Both the position numbers and the translations under genes were made by a program. A DNA stretch of 64,000 nt from Hippopus hippopus (lineage: Eukaryota; Mollusca; Bivalvia; Cardiida; Cardiidae), in contig OX328096.1 of the NCBI GenBank assembly GCA_946811185.2, forward strand, positions 39,258,011 through 39,322,010, written 5' to 3'. The notes under the pieces are model-generated. The model searched no databases, had not been told where the DNA came from, and worked only from the letters and a program-made list of their open reading frames with translations. How positions within the stretch are numbered: position 1 is the stretch's first letter; each line of letters starts with the position of its first letter. Below are positions 48,101 to 48,979 of the stretch, piece after piece.

Positions 48101-48233
48101 AATGTAGGTCTACATTTCAAGACTGTTTCTCATCGATCGTACTGACTGTAAAAAAAAACACAAGTTAAGCACTGAAATTTTGTGACACTCTCGTTACTGC
48201 AAAGTAATAAAAAGAAAATAACTTACCGCACAT
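1..48233 (-). CDS. GFPT1: Glutamine:fructose-6-phosphate aminotransferase, 5' part of gene (six coding exons)
   Basis: GFAT makes glucosamine-6-phosphate from fructose-6-phosphate and glutamine in the cytosol, the entry step of the hexosamine pathway to UDP-GlcNAc and chitin. Six exons (48227-48233, 26723-26830, 25627-25725, 15111-15236, 5950-6008, 4661-4792) join in frame into 177 residues of the N-terminal class-II glutaminase domain. Seen: Cys2 after Met1, [11 protein letters not shown]92-W-A-T-H-G97, H119-N-G121 (oxyanion hole) and SETDTE with D145. The remaining glutaminase part and both sugar-isomerase (SIS) domains lie beyond the window's left edge. It is divergently paired with POLB. 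Vertebrates have two paralogues; the exons here do not tell which, so the symbol stands for the single invertebrate-type gene. Introns are filled with repeats. Confidence 0.95.
441..738 (+). mobile_element. Family T MITE pair
   Basis: A reverse long-arm scrap (441-502) abuts a forward copy (about 506-738) whose hairpin stem has decayed on the right side. Confidence 0.7.
963..1412. mobile_element. Family T MITEs, forward then reverse
   Basis: Forward copy 963-1191 with an intact hairpin; reverse copy 1211-1412 sharing the substitution GGAAAAAATG / CATTTTTTCC in both arms. Confidence 0.88.
1745..2155. mobile_element. Family T MITEs, reverse fragment then forward
   Basis: The reverse fragment (1745-1908) has its long arm partly doubled (two AAATTAAATGTGGC-like words). 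The forward copy spans 1930-2155. Confidence 0.75.
2425..3812 (+). repeat. Tandem array of about nine 143-bp units with terminal hairpin
   Basis: The word AACATTCTGACCAA/G recurs at 142-150-base steps; each unit reads CTAGTTTTTGACCC, CAAGACAAACATTCTGAC, GAAAATGTGGCCTCTAGAG. The left end has GCTCACCTGAGTC; the right end is a GACGACGGACGACG tract then the hairpin GCTCACCTTGAGCA/CTCAGGTGAGC at 3777-3808. The unit-plus-hairpin layout suggests a mobile element carrying an internal satellite. Open frames through it are accidental. Confidence 0.8.
4197..4424 (-). mobile_element. Family T MITE, complete
   Basis: 228 bp from TTTAACTCTTTACC to AAAGGGTTAA. Both arms carry ACATGG instead of ACATTG, about 240 bases before GFPT exon 6 in coordinates. 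Confidence 0.9.
4525..4582. repeat. Family D hairpin
   Basis: CAGTGTAGATCAAATATCAG pairs with CTGATCTTGATCTGCACTG across a short loop. It belongs to a longer repeat starting near 4440 (AAACACTTTCAATCTAGA), and lies about 80 bases past the GFPT exon 6 donor. Confidence 0.7.
4661..4792 (-). CDS. GFPT1: GFPT exon 6 (FESETDTE motif)
   Basis: 132 bases, phase 0 at both ends, acceptor CTTGACAG and donor GTATGT. It encodes [20 protein letters not shown] and ends EIVIQQL. D145 of SETDTE contacts the glutamine amino group in the family. The next expected exon (beginning near EGAFALVF in relatives) was looked for at 1-4660 and not found, so it probably lies beyond the left edge. Confidence 0.96.
5471..5922 (-). 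mobile_element. Two reverse family T MITEs sharing a TTAA
   Basis: 5471-5698 has a perfect hairpin; 5697-5922 is older and poorly paired. The copies meet at one TTAA. The second ends 28 bases before the GFPT exon 5 donor. Confidence 0.85.
5950..6008 (-). CDS. GFPT1: GFPT exon 5 (HNGIITNY motif)
   Basis: 59 bases, acceptor TTTCCAG, donor GTAGGT, completing a codon split after exon 4 and ending in phase 0. It encodes [20 protein letters not shown]; Asn120 and Gly121 correspond to the oxyanion-hole pair of bacterial GlmS. Confidence 0.97.
6452..6690 (-). mobile_element. tRNA-derived SINE (third type)
   Basis: Minus strand: GCGTGGCTCAGTGGTAAAATG (A box), AAGGTTTGAGCC (B box), tail GCGTAAAACACCATTCAATC. 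Its tail resembles those of the second-type SINEs, so they probably use the same LINE machinery. Confidence 0.72.
6765..7000. mobile_element. Family G fold-back MITE, decayed
   Basis: Recognised by TTATGGGTCCATAA, CAATTGACCAATAGC, AAAAGTTTCAACCCAGG and CAGATGCATTAAATCC in the same order as the copy at 58511. Confidence 0.6.
7178..7409 (+). mobile_element. Family T MITE, complete
   Basis: Left stem has drifted (GAATGTGTTGTGGG, GAACATATTG) while the right stem is standard. Confidence 0.85.
7472..7724. mobile_element. Family T MITE with two long arms
   Basis: Left flank reads like a reverse long arm (GACTTTTATCTTTGAAAGAG), right flank like a forward long arm (CCTTTCAAAGACAAAT); the centre is GAGTAATGAGGTAAGCAG. 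A fold-back duplicate of the long half. Confidence 0.6.
7775..7860. mobile_element. Family T hairpin, remnant
   Basis: TTTTGAAAACTTGTTGGAAA, GGAGCAATACC and AGCAATTGCTCCATTTTCC keep the stem pattern. Confidence 0.5.
8143..8262 (+). mobile_element. Family T MITE, right half
   Basis: From GAAAATGCTGGTAACCAGC to CTGCAAATGCTTTCAG. Confidence 0.7.
8888..9182 (+). mobile_element. Family T MITE with internal duplication
   Basis: A stretch of about 58 bases of the long arm (AGCAAGAA/CTAATT... TTGCAGAACCTTTTAATTTT) is doubled at 9038-9143. The centre is GGTTACC, flipped for a forward copy. Confidence 0.8.
9280..9460. repeat. Degenerate short tandem repeat
   Basis: TAGCTGAATTACAACAGCTATCCAA-like words (each under 26 bases) recur near 9282, 9318, 9366 and 9432. 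Confidence 0.5.
9825..9975. repeat. Family D repeat
   Basis: Contains CAATGTAGATCAAAGATCAG and its partner CCTGATCGTGATCTACACTG at 9910-9970, with the same left body as the copy at 4440 (TTTTAAATCTAGAGATAAGA). Confidence 0.7.
9975..11262 (+). repeat. 143-bp-unit array, copy 2 with terminal hairpin
   Basis: Same units as the array at 2425, ending in the hairpin GCTCACCTTAAGCA...TGCTTAGGTGAGC at 11225-11256. The stem pair has changed on both sides (TTAAGCA/TGCTTAG against TTGAGCA/TGCTCAG in copy 1). It is split by a family P element at 10153-10515. Confidence 0.8.
10153..10515. mobile_element. Family P fold-back element, copy 1
   Basis: Begins GGATCTGACATGA; the first 150 bp fold on themselves (ATTTTATTAAACGAGTC...GTTTAATAAAATTTTAT), followed by about 210 bp ending AAAACAAGGGAGG. 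It interrupts a 143-bp-unit array, whose sequence resumes at both sides. Confidence 0.75.
11642..11800 (+). mobile_element. Family T MITE, right-truncated
   Basis: Ends inside the long arm at CCATCATTATTTACC, which is itself doubled. Confidence 0.75.
11961..12525 (+). mobile_element. Two forward family T MITEs
   Basis: 11961-12186 with a good stem; 12311-12525 older, with ACATGGTGGGAAGAG and a broken right stem. Confidence 0.82.
12600..12907 (-). mobile_element. tRNA-derived SINE (second type), full length
   Basis: Read on the minus strand: GGTAGCTCAGTCGGTAGC (A box), GGTTCGATCCCTGG (B box), body, tail CATACAATCAATCA. Flanked by AAAAGCTGTTTC on both sides (12588-12599, 12908-12919). It sits inside a decayed reverse family T copy. 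Confidence 0.88.
12985..13417. mobile_element. Family T MITEs, reverse remnants then forward
   Basis: Reverse remnants at 12998-13190. The forward copy 13190-13417 has GGGAAATTGAG / CTCAATTTCCC: two adjacent changes present in both arms. Its centre GGTTACC is flipped. Confidence 0.8.
13425..13657. mobile_element. Family T MITE, strongly decayed
   Basis: AAAAATATTAGGGAAAACGG, TCTTTTTCACACAATG and CTGCAAATGCTTACAATC are in order. Confidence 0.55.
13695..13775. repeat. 31-bp direct repeat, spaced 47 bp
   Basis: GAAAAACAGAGGTAAAATTT plus eleven further identical bases occurs twice. Confidence 0.85.
14063..14396 (+). mobile_element. Two forward family T MITEs, second very short
   Basis: 14063-14255 has a drifted stem. 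14291-14396 goes from CTCAACCAAACAATCC to TTGCAAAGGGTTA with most of the hairpin gone. Confidence 0.65.
14836..15043 (+). mobile_element. Family T MITE
   Basis: Complete hairpin, short long arm. It lies 68 bases beyond the donor of GFPT exon 4. Confidence 0.85.
15111..15236 (-). CDS. GFPT1: GFPT exon 4 (RWATHGEP motif)
   Basis: 126 bases, acceptor TTTTCAG, donor GTTTGT. It encodes residues 73-113, including [20 protein letters not shown] and [10 protein letters not shown]. The Arg and Thr-His-Gly of RWATHG line the glutamine site in class-II amidotransferases. The exon stands about 10 kb from its neighbours on either side. Confidence 0.97.
15311..15535 (+). mobile_element. Family T MITE, complete
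   Basis: Left TIR has lost the CACAAT word (CTTTACCATCCCTGG). Confidence 0.87.
15772..16010 (+). mobile_element. Family T MITE
   Basis: GGAGGAAAT / ATTTCCTCC occurs in both arms in place of GGAGAAAAT / ATTTTCTCC. Confidence 0.82.
16222..16484 (+). mobile_element. Family T MITE, old
   Basis: ACCAAACAATCCTATG, GAAAACAGAGAGGAAAT, CTACCCTTTC and GTAAAGAGTTAA survive. Confidence 0.6.
16571..16880 (+). mobile_element. tRNA-derived SINE with 15-bp duplication
   Basis: tRNA-like head with A box TAGCTCAATAGGTGG and B box GGTTCGATCCC, then a body with CGGATGAGACGTTAAACCG, a core also seen in SINEs of other animals, and a tail AAATTCAATCAATCAA. Flanked by a perfect CAACCCATTCCCTGA (16556-16570, 16881-16895). 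Probably a recent insertion. Confidence 0.88.
16900..17149. other. Unassigned intron sequence
   Basis: No gene or recognisable repeat seen. Part of the GFPT intron between exons 3 and 4. Confidence 0.5.
17150..17545. repeat. Family R repeat, two adjacent copies
   Basis: Two tandem copies of a block reading ACCTGYCCC, TATGGGTT, GATAGTTAAC, AAGTTTGAAGTAAAT, CTTCAGTAATGACAG. The same block recurs at 21690-21890. Confidence 0.65.
17546..18375. other. Unassigned intron sequence
   Basis: Comparatively GC-rich unique DNA with CpGs (CCAGTCCAATCCAGTCTG pattern at 17650-17690; GGCGCCGTTGGCCCC near 18270). No exon could be placed. Confidence 0.5.
18378..18602 (+). mobile_element. Family T MITE
   Basis: Centre altered to GCTGGTGGGCAGC; ends decayed. 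Confidence 0.75.
18971..19422. mobile_element. Family P fold-back element, copy 2
   Basis: Same fold-back head (GGATCTGGCATGAGTTGG) to about 19120 and the same tail (AAAACAAGGGTAG). The middle, 19121-19350, is unlike the other two copies and may be a replacement or an insertion. Confidence 0.65.
19450..19621 (-). mobile_element. Family T MITE, right stem lost
   Basis: Reverse long arm and left stem are intact to AAAATGCTG, then only TTCTC remains before the short arm. Confidence 0.7.
19634..19775. repeat. Two tandem 66-bp units
   Basis: ATAAAGACACAGTGGCAAGT...GCATAATGTCTCTAGGA occurs twice head to tail, differing at a few bases. Confidence 0.85.
19914..21252 (-). mobile_element. Mariner element with TA target duplication
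   Basis: 1,339 bp bounded by inverted ends of about 33 bases (left ACGAGGGTTGTTAGATATG, right reverse complement ACGAGGGCTGTTCGATATG) and flanked by TA at 19912-19913 and 21253-21254. It holds a single transposase frame on the minus strand. The ends differ at only a few positions, so insertion is fairly recent. A family P element begins at the right flank. Confidence 0.92.
19987..21060 (-). pseudogene. Mariner transposase, one in-frame stop
   Basis: 358 codons from [18 protein letters not shown] to FEGM, interrupted once by TGA at 20370-20368 (after GKSVTGRYY); the frame continues unchanged beyond it. Parts in order: helix-turn-helix regions ([36 protein letters not shown]), the WIPHIL linker corresponding to WVPHEL of mariners, first catalytic Asp in [11 protein letters not shown], second in [11 protein letters not shown], third in APCDFFLF 34 residues further (D34D). 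Length and motifs are those of a mariner transposase. Cuts and pastes the element at TA; this copy would give a truncated protein unless the stop is read through. The plus-strand frames over it are shadows. Confidence 0.9.
21257..21620. mobile_element. Family P fold-back element, copy 3
   Basis: Closest to copy 1 over its whole length, including the GCATCCGCGGTGATATCC stretch and the AAAACAAGGG-like tail. It starts a few bases after the mariner's right TA. Confidence 0.75.
21690..21890. repeat. Family R repeat, third copy
   Basis: CTGTGTCAAAAATACTTTGA, TTACCTGTCC, CCAAGTTTGAAGTAGATATC and CTTCAGTTATAACAG in the same order as at 17150. Confidence 0.6.
21953..22140 (-). mobile_element. Family T MITE, left-truncated
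   Basis: Left stem is standard; right stem shortened (ATCATTTCCCTTTTCC). Confidence 0.72.
22390..22578 (+). mobile_element. Family T MITE, decayed
   Basis: GAAAACATTGTTGGGTAAAA then CCGGGAACCAGC; right end missing. Confidence 0.65.
22600..22735. mobile_element. 136-bp fold-back element
   Basis: AGGATAATCAACTGGTTGTG and its near-inverse CCAGTTGATTATCCT bound arms of about 45 bases (GTGATATTAAAAATGTCACT inside). Single copy here; no clear target duplication. Confidence 0.65.
22970..23228 (-). mobile_element. Family T MITE, rearranged
   Basis: The right half repeats the stem end twice (AATATTTTCCAACAGCTCTC and AATGTTTTCAAAAGATTTCTC). Confidence 0.65.
23550..23911 (+). mobile_element. Core-less family T MITE chained to a complete one
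   Basis: 23550-23686 has both ends but no hairpin core (GAAAACATTGCAGG joins straight to the long arm). It shares TTAA with the complete copy 23684-23911. Confidence 0.82.
23932..23998 (-). mobile_element. Family T long-arm fragment
   Basis: GACAACAAAATTTTAGACTTG to GACGACAAATTAAATG only. Confidence 0.75.
23997..24024. repeat. 12-bp perfect hairpin
   Basis: TTAAACTCTAAC, four-base loop, then its inverse, just after a family T long-arm fragment. It may be a bud of a fold-back or a relic of two TTAA ends. Confidence 0.7.
24466..24728 (+). mobile_element. Family T MITE with doubled left stem
   Basis: GAAAACATTGTGGGAAAAGG and GAAAACATTGGGTAGACAAA follow one another, each with GGAGAAAATGC, then a single right stem. 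Confidence 0.72.
24850..25250. other. Unassigned intron sequence
   Basis: No gene or repeat family recognised between the family T copy and the CT tract. Confidence 0.5.
25250..25322. repeat. CT-rich low-complexity tract
   Basis: Pyrimidine run with TCTCTCTCTC at both ends, about 300 bases before (in genome coordinates) GFPT exon 3. Confidence 0.8.
25627..25725 (-). CDS. GFPT1: GFPT exon 3
   Basis: 99 bases with acceptor TTTGTAG and donor GTAAGT, phase 1. It encodes [18 protein letters not shown] then [15 protein letters not shown], matching the variable loop and the KGKVxxLxEE segment of GFAT. This is the least conserved exon; identity rests on the KGKV stretch and on exact phase with its neighbours. 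Confidence 0.93.
26011..26241 (+). mobile_element. Family T MITE, complete
   Basis: Both TTAA ends and a good stem. Lies in the intron between GFPT exons 2 and 3. Confidence 0.88.
26486..26716 (+). mobile_element. Family T MITE, complete, next to GFPT exon 2
   Basis: Its right TTAA is 26713-26716, six bases from the exon 2 edge (26723). Confidence 0.9.
26723..26830 (-). CDS. GFPT1: GFPT exon 2
   Basis: 108 bases between acceptor TTTCAG and donor GTTGGT, phase 1 at both ends. It encodes residues 4-38, from [17 protein letters not shown] through LEYRGYDSA, which is near-identical in kind to GFAT N termini. A family T repeat ends only about 6 bases beyond the donor, so the splice site is tightly hemmed in. 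Confidence 0.96.
26923..27290 (+). mobile_element. Two forward family T MITEs in a chain
   Basis: 26923-27062 lacks the left stem; 27061-27290 is complete with stem mismatches at GTAGG / CCAAC. Confidence 0.8.
27304..27702 (+). mobile_element. Family T MITE split by family C
   Basis: Left part 27304-27443, right part 27636-27702 (GAGTCTAAAATTTTGCCACG). The left stem is missing. Confidence 0.75.
27444..27635. mobile_element. Family C palindromic MITE, copy 1
   Basis: 192 bp starting CAGAGCTCCAGATAAGAGG and ending in its inverse, flanked by AATTAT on both sides (27438-27443, 27636-27641). The centre is a long stem with TCGTCTCGATGAGACGA at its tip. It is nested in a forward family T copy. Confidence 0.85.
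27766..27891 (+). mobile_element. Family T MITE, right part, decayed
   Basis: ATGAGCATTTTCTCTTTTACC then GGTAAAGAGTTA. Confidence 0.55.
27927..28154 (+). mobile_element. Family T MITE, complete
   Basis: Perfect stem GAAAACATTGTGGG...CCCACAATGTTTTC with centre GGTAACC. Confidence 0.9.
28380..28605 (+). mobile_element. Family T MITE
   Basis: Stem drifted (ACATTATGCAAAAAGG, TTTTTTCCCCATAATAT). Confidence 0.75.
29331..29565 (-). mobile_element. Family T MITE, complete
   Basis: Perfect stem; one long-arm word is doubled (TTTTTGTAGGTGATAAAAATG). Confidence 0.88.
29966..30186 (+). mobile_element. Family T MITE, centre lost
   Basis: GAAGAAAACC joins AACATTTTCTCC without the GCTGGTAACCAGC tip; the right stem end is doubled (CACAAACTTTTCATTCC, CACAAAATTTTCTATC). 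Confidence 0.72.
30255..30362. repeat. Family D repeat
   Basis: AGCAGATCCAAGATCACACAG pairs imperfectly with AGCTTGATCTTGATCTACA. Confidence 0.55.
30391..30618 (-). mobile_element. Family T MITE
   Basis: Both arms shifted from GGGAAAAGGAG (left GGAAAATTGAG, right CTCATTTTTCAAC). Confidence 0.78.
30838..31134. mobile_element. Reverse family T right part chained to forward copy
   Basis: 30838-30928 and 30926-31134 share TTAA. The forward copy's stem tip is shortened (GAGAAACCAGC). Confidence 0.78.
31517..31747 (+). mobile_element. Family T MITE, complete
   Basis: Perfect stem; the centre GGTTACC is flipped for a forward copy. Confidence 0.9.
31775..31964 (-). mobile_element. Family T MITE, decayed
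   Basis: GATGACAAATTAGATGTG, AAAATACTGGTTACCA and AACATTGGATTGCTTAG in order. Confidence 0.55.
32012..32223 (+). mobile_element. Family T MITE, complete
   Basis: Good stem with centre GGTAACC; 15 bases of the long arm before TTTTGTCATG are deleted. Confidence 0.88.
32365..32983. mobile_element. MULE-like element with 9-bp duplication
   Basis: 619 bp flanked by the perfect 9-bp repeat ACCAACCCT (32356-32364, 32984-32992). Ends begin CATCCTCGGAACCTAGG and, inverted, CATCCTCATTGACCTGAG, with further imperfect pairing inward (CACCCCTGGG / CCCAGGGGCG). A 9-bp duplication is typical of Mutator-like elements. No transposase frame seen. Confidence 0.7.
33006..33148 (+). mobile_element. Family T MITE, right half
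   Basis: Starts at CTGGTAACCAGC; adjoins the MULE-like element's right side. Confidence 0.7.
33254..33357. mobile_element. Family T MITE with two short arms
   Basis: Left TTAACCCTTTACCACAATCC, right CAGGGTCATTAAAATATGG and GCGTTAAC: both ends are the short arm, with only TATCCAG between. Confidence 0.65.
33360..33660. other. Unassigned intron sequence
   Basis: Nothing recognised. Confidence 0.5.
33662..33889 (-). mobile_element. Family T MITE, complete
   Basis: Good stem (GGGCAAAGGAG left); left end lacks the GACAAAA word. Confidence 0.85.
33985..34250 (+). repeat. 143-bp-unit array, degenerate copy
   Basis: About two decayed units (AAAATGTGGCCTC, GATTTGACC, GACAAACATGCTGA) without hairpin ends. 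Confidence 0.55.
34251..35100. other. Unassigned intron sequence with a 94-codon frame
   Basis: Free of repeat families. A minus-strand frame at 34804-35088 ([20 protein letters not shown]...) reads more like protein than other frames here, but I recognise nothing in it. Confidence 0.4.
35103..35298. mobile_element. Palindromic MITE with AGGGYCTGTATT ends
   Basis: Left end AGGGCCTGTATTTACTG, right end inverse AAGGGTCTGTATTCAAC. The centre is the hairpin TTCTGATTTGCTAAACCA and its partner TGGTTTAGCCAATCAGAA. Confidence 0.65.
35398..35485. repeat. Family D repeat, decayed
   Basis: GCAGATGAACATCGGACTGC and TCTTGTATCTACACTG remain in the right order and spacing. Confidence 0.45.
35757..35986 (+). 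mobile_element. Family T MITE
   Basis: GAAAAAAAATTGTGGGAAAA and CTAGCAACTAACATTTTC: centre changed, ends decayed. Confidence 0.75.
36190..37602 (-). mobile_element. Family T MITE split by the hAT-like element
   Basis: Left 36190-36227 ends TAGACTGGTCAA; right resumes at 37410 with CAATGACAGGATTTG and ends AAAGGGTAAA. Confidence 0.75.
36228..37409. mobile_element. Non-autonomous hAT-like element with 8-bp duplication
   Basis: 1,182 bp ending TAGTGGTGGGC and GCCCAACACTA, flanked by the perfect 8-bp duplication CTGGTCAA (36220-36227, 37410-37417). Both inner ends carry related ATAATCGATTG / CGATTATCGC stretches. It has no transposase frame, contains a run of G at about 37106 and, at 37118-37160, a strip of family T long arm. 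It is inserted in a reverse family T copy. Confidence 0.85.
37606..38265. other. Unassigned intron sequence
   Basis: Nothing recognised; frames on the minus strand here show no family features. Confidence 0.5.
38267..38495 (-). mobile_element. Family T MITE, complete
   Basis: Both ends present; stem with GGAAAAAATACTGG left, TCTCCTTTTCTCAC right. Confidence 0.86.
38827..39257 (+). mobile_element. Family T MITE split by a SINE
   Basis: Left part to CACAATGTTA (38931), right part from 39141 to GGTAAAGAGCTG. The left stem tip is damaged (AATGCTGGCTCC). Confidence 0.78.
38932..39140 (-). mobile_element. tRNA-derived SINE (fourth type), copy 1
   Basis: Minus strand: GTGGTTGTGAGGTAGAGC (A box), GAGTTTGATACCC (B box). 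Flanked by CACAATGTTA duplicates (left ending 38931, right 39141-39150). It splits a forward family T copy just after its hairpin. Confidence 0.8.
39277..39508 (-). mobile_element. Family T MITE, complete
   Basis: Both TTAA ends; right stem CACCTTTTCCCACCATG. Confidence 0.88.
39620..40262. mobile_element. Chain of three family T MITEs
   Basis: Forward 39620-39833, forward 39831-40059 (good stem, GGTAACC), reverse 40057-40262 (decayed). Neighbours share a TTAA each. Confidence 0.85.
40308..40752. mobile_element. Chain of two family T MITEs
   Basis: Forward 40308-40536 and reverse 40533-40752 meet at TTAA. The reverse copy lacks the right stem end (TCCTTTTCCAAAAGGC). Confidence 0.8.
40828..41064 (+). 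mobile_element. Family T MITE, decayed stem
   Basis: TTTGCCAAATAACCCTGAG to GGCAAAGAGTTAAC. Confidence 0.75.
41332..41766 (-). mobile_element. Two reverse family T MITEs
   Basis: 41332-41410 is a right-part scrap. 41493-41766 carries about 70 extra bases in the stem (CAGGGTTTTCAAAGACACCC...). Confidence 0.65.
41783..41972. mobile_element. Family G fold-back MITE, left-truncated
   Basis: Begins at GGTTGACCTGGGCCG and ends GATGCATTAAGCCCCC...ACATGGCTCA. The left third is missing where a reverse family T copy ends. Confidence 0.75.
41976..42213 (+). mobile_element. Family T MITE, complete
   Basis: TTTAACTCTTTCCC to AAGAAGTTAG; stem tip CTTGTTGCCAGC. Confidence 0.82.
42215..42535. other. Unassigned intron sequence
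   Basis: Nothing recognised. Confidence 0.5.
42536..43157. mobile_element. Chain of three family T MITEs
   Basis: Reverse 42536-42765 (complete), forward 42762-42977 (decayed), reverse 42974-43157 whose hairpin core is absent (GGGTGAGAAAAAAGTTTTTC). Adjacent copies overlap at their TTAA or TAA ends. Confidence 0.83.
43158..43570. other. Unassigned intron sequence
   Basis: Only a faint family D-like word (GTCAGTCTAGATCATGATTAG... at 43257) was seen. Confidence 0.45.
43576..43767 (+). mobile_element. Family T MITE, decayed
   Basis: GAAAAACATTGCAGAGATGG, TTAGCAACCGGC and TTGTCTGGTTAAAG. Confidence 0.6.
43768..44066 (-). mobile_element. tRNA-derived SINE (second type), older copy
   Basis: Same element as at 12600 with many substitutions (head: CCATAGTACAGTCGGTAGC). 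Imperfect duplication AGTTGTCTGGTTAAAG / AGTTGTCTGTATAAAAG on the two sides. It has landed at the right end of a family T copy. Confidence 0.75.
44107..44552. mobile_element. Family T MITEs, forward then reverse
   Basis: 44107-44329 has extra bases in the short arm. 44343-44552 lost most of the left stem (AAAGTAACCAGGG) but keeps the right; its centre GGTAACC is flipped for a reverse copy. Confidence 0.75.
44710..44882 (-). mobile_element. Family T MITE, decayed
   Basis: GAACAATGTTGGAAGAG, TTTTCCCACAATGATTTC. Confidence 0.65.
45020..45250 (+). mobile_element. Family T MITE, complete
   Basis: Perfect stem; centre GGTTACC flipped for its forward flanks. Confidence 0.9.
45542..45612. repeat. 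Family D repeat
   Basis: GCATAGATCAAGATCAGACTG is followed by TTTGATCTTCTAAGACACTG; the second arm is the left arm type inverted. Confidence 0.55.
45735..46011 (+). mobile_element. Family T fragment and forward copy
   Basis: A stem-end scrap at 45735-45785 precedes a forward copy 45787-46011 (centre GGTAACC). Confidence 0.72.
46013..46372 (+). mobile_element. tRNA-derived SINE with palindromic head
   Basis: Head with B-box-like GTAGTTTGACTCC, body with GACACTTAAGAGCCCTAG, tail GGCGTAAAACACCATTC then AATCAATCAG. The head is copied as an inverted repeat at 46039-46142. Confidence 0.7.
46039..46142. repeat. Perfect 48-bp inverted repeat
   Basis: Two identical 48-base arms (left begins ATAGGGGTCCGTAGTTTG) with an 8-base AT spacer. 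GACTCTGGC stands in direct orientation on both outer sides (46029-46037, 46143-46151). Perfect arms point to a very recent event. Confidence 0.95.
46501..46715 (+). mobile_element. Family T MITE
   Basis: Both stem arms read GGGAAAGGGAG / CTCCCTTTCCC, a change present on both sides. Confidence 0.85.
46771..47025. mobile_element. Family G fold-back MITE
   Basis: Ends AAGCCATGCTCTGTGAAAAG and, inverted, GAGCCATGCTCTGGCAAAAG, with an inner small hairpin CAGTCTGCGCAGGCTG. It lies between GFPT exons 1 and 2. Confidence 0.8.
47243..47434. mobile_element. Family C palindromic MITE, copy 2
   Basis: Exactly 192 bp like copy 1, same ends, flanked by AAAGGG (47237-47242, 47435-47440). The stem tip here is perfectly paired over CATTAGCATCGTCTC and its inverse. 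Confidence 0.85.
47593..47812 (+). mobile_element. Family T MITE, last before the promoter region
   Basis: TCTAACCATGTACC to GGTAAAGAGTTAAT, stem decayed. Confidence 0.72.
48227..48233 (-). CDS. GFPT1: GFPT exon 1 coding part (Met-Cys-G)
   Basis: On the minus strand ATG TGC G is followed directly by the donor GTAAGT (48226-48221). The split codon is completed by exon 2 to give MCGIFAYLN, the conserved GFAT start. The cysteine becomes the N-terminal nucleophile after methionine removal, so this tiny exon is indispensable. The 5' UTR continues to the right by an unknown length. Confidence 0.9.
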
Positions 48234-48783
48234 TATCTGCTCTTATTGTCCACTTGTATTTGTGTACACTCGTAACTGCCTGCTGCTATCAATTGCCACG
48301 TTCTGTGCATATGTAGATCTATCTATAATCTGTCAACCTTTGACCTATTTCCGGGTCAACATAGCTCTCTACCGTGTGACGTAGATCTGTGTGACTTAAA
48401 CTTTAAAGTTGGGATCGTTTTTTGAGGAGATTTGGACGTATTGTATTGTATGATGAAATAAACAAAGTTTTTACAACCGCAATAAAACGTTGTCGGGTTT
48501 GTCACGTAATGAACTCAACGCAACTTGTGGGATATTACTGACGCATGACTAGATTGCGGGGAAGCTACGTTATGCTAATTTGCCTGTGGCTCCCTGCGTT
48601 TTTGCTATGATCGCTTTGTTGAAATAGAATGAAGCGGAAACACAGATATTGCTTACGTAGCAACATGGCGGGCTCTTATAAACATTGAGCTGAATAAAGA
48701 CTATATAGAGAACTGCTTGACTTGCGTTCGGTTTATGCCCGGAAATTTAACATTATGAGAACAGAGTTTGAGCTGTTTATGCG
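48234..48783. promoter_or_regulatory. Divergent GFPT/POLB promoter region
   Basis: The GFPT start codon (48233, minus) and the POLB ATGs (48784 or 48916, plus) face away from each other with 550-682 bases between. The stretch is visibly richer in CpG than its surroundings, holds none of the palindromic repeats, and contains TGACGTAG near 48377, TCACGTAA near 48500, AACATGGCGG at 48662 and TTATAAA near 48677. Start sites cannot be seen directly. Confidence 0.65.
48662..48671 (+). promoter_or_regulatory. YY1-type site AACATGGCGG
   Basis: Matches the AANATGGCG core of YY1 sites, which in animals often lie at the first bases of transcripts. Its position 122-254 bases before the POLB ATGs fits a POLB start site here. 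The ATG in it is followed by a short frame only. Confidence 0.45.
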
Positions 48784-48915
48784 ATGATCATTTCTGCACT
48801 GGCCTGTCTTCGACAATTTAGCACTAAAACACATTTGAAAGTCCTATCATTGGGGAATCCGTATTTCAAAGTACTGTTAGTACCGAGTTGCCGTGACAGC
48901 AGTTTCAGCGAGAAA
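48784..48915 (+). other. In-frame N-terminal extension of POLB (possible mitochondrial presequence)
   Basis: The reading frame of POLB exon 1 stays open upstream of the MSKRK methionine to an ATG at 48784, after an in-frame stop at 48769-48771. It would add 44 residues. The first 37 lack Asp and Glu and contain Arg10, Lys15, Lys19, Lys29 and Arg37. CLRQFSTKTHL includes R-Q-F/S, the usual R-3 presequence cleavage pattern. Two short upstream ATG frames (48755 and 48779) end together at 48787, overlapping this ATG. Whether transcripts start far enough upstream is unknown; it may simply be 5' UTR. Confidence 0.4.
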
Positions 48916-48979
48916 ATGAGTAAACGCAAAGATCCGACCTCGGAGAACCCCAATAAAGAATTTTGTGATTTTCTAATGG
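48916..48979 (+). CDS. POLB: POLB exon 1
   Basis: Starts [20 protein letters not shown], like vertebrate MSKRKAPQ, and ends with one base of a split codon before donor GTAATG. Joining to exon 2 gives [11 protein letters not shown]. The start at 48916 is chosen because MSKRK aligns exactly with family N termini. Confidence 0.93.

Noticed and set aside
48672..48680. TTATAAA as a definite TATA box
   Set aside because: Position is plausible for POLB, but one short AT word in AT-rich DNA is weak, so it is mentioned only within the promoter entry.
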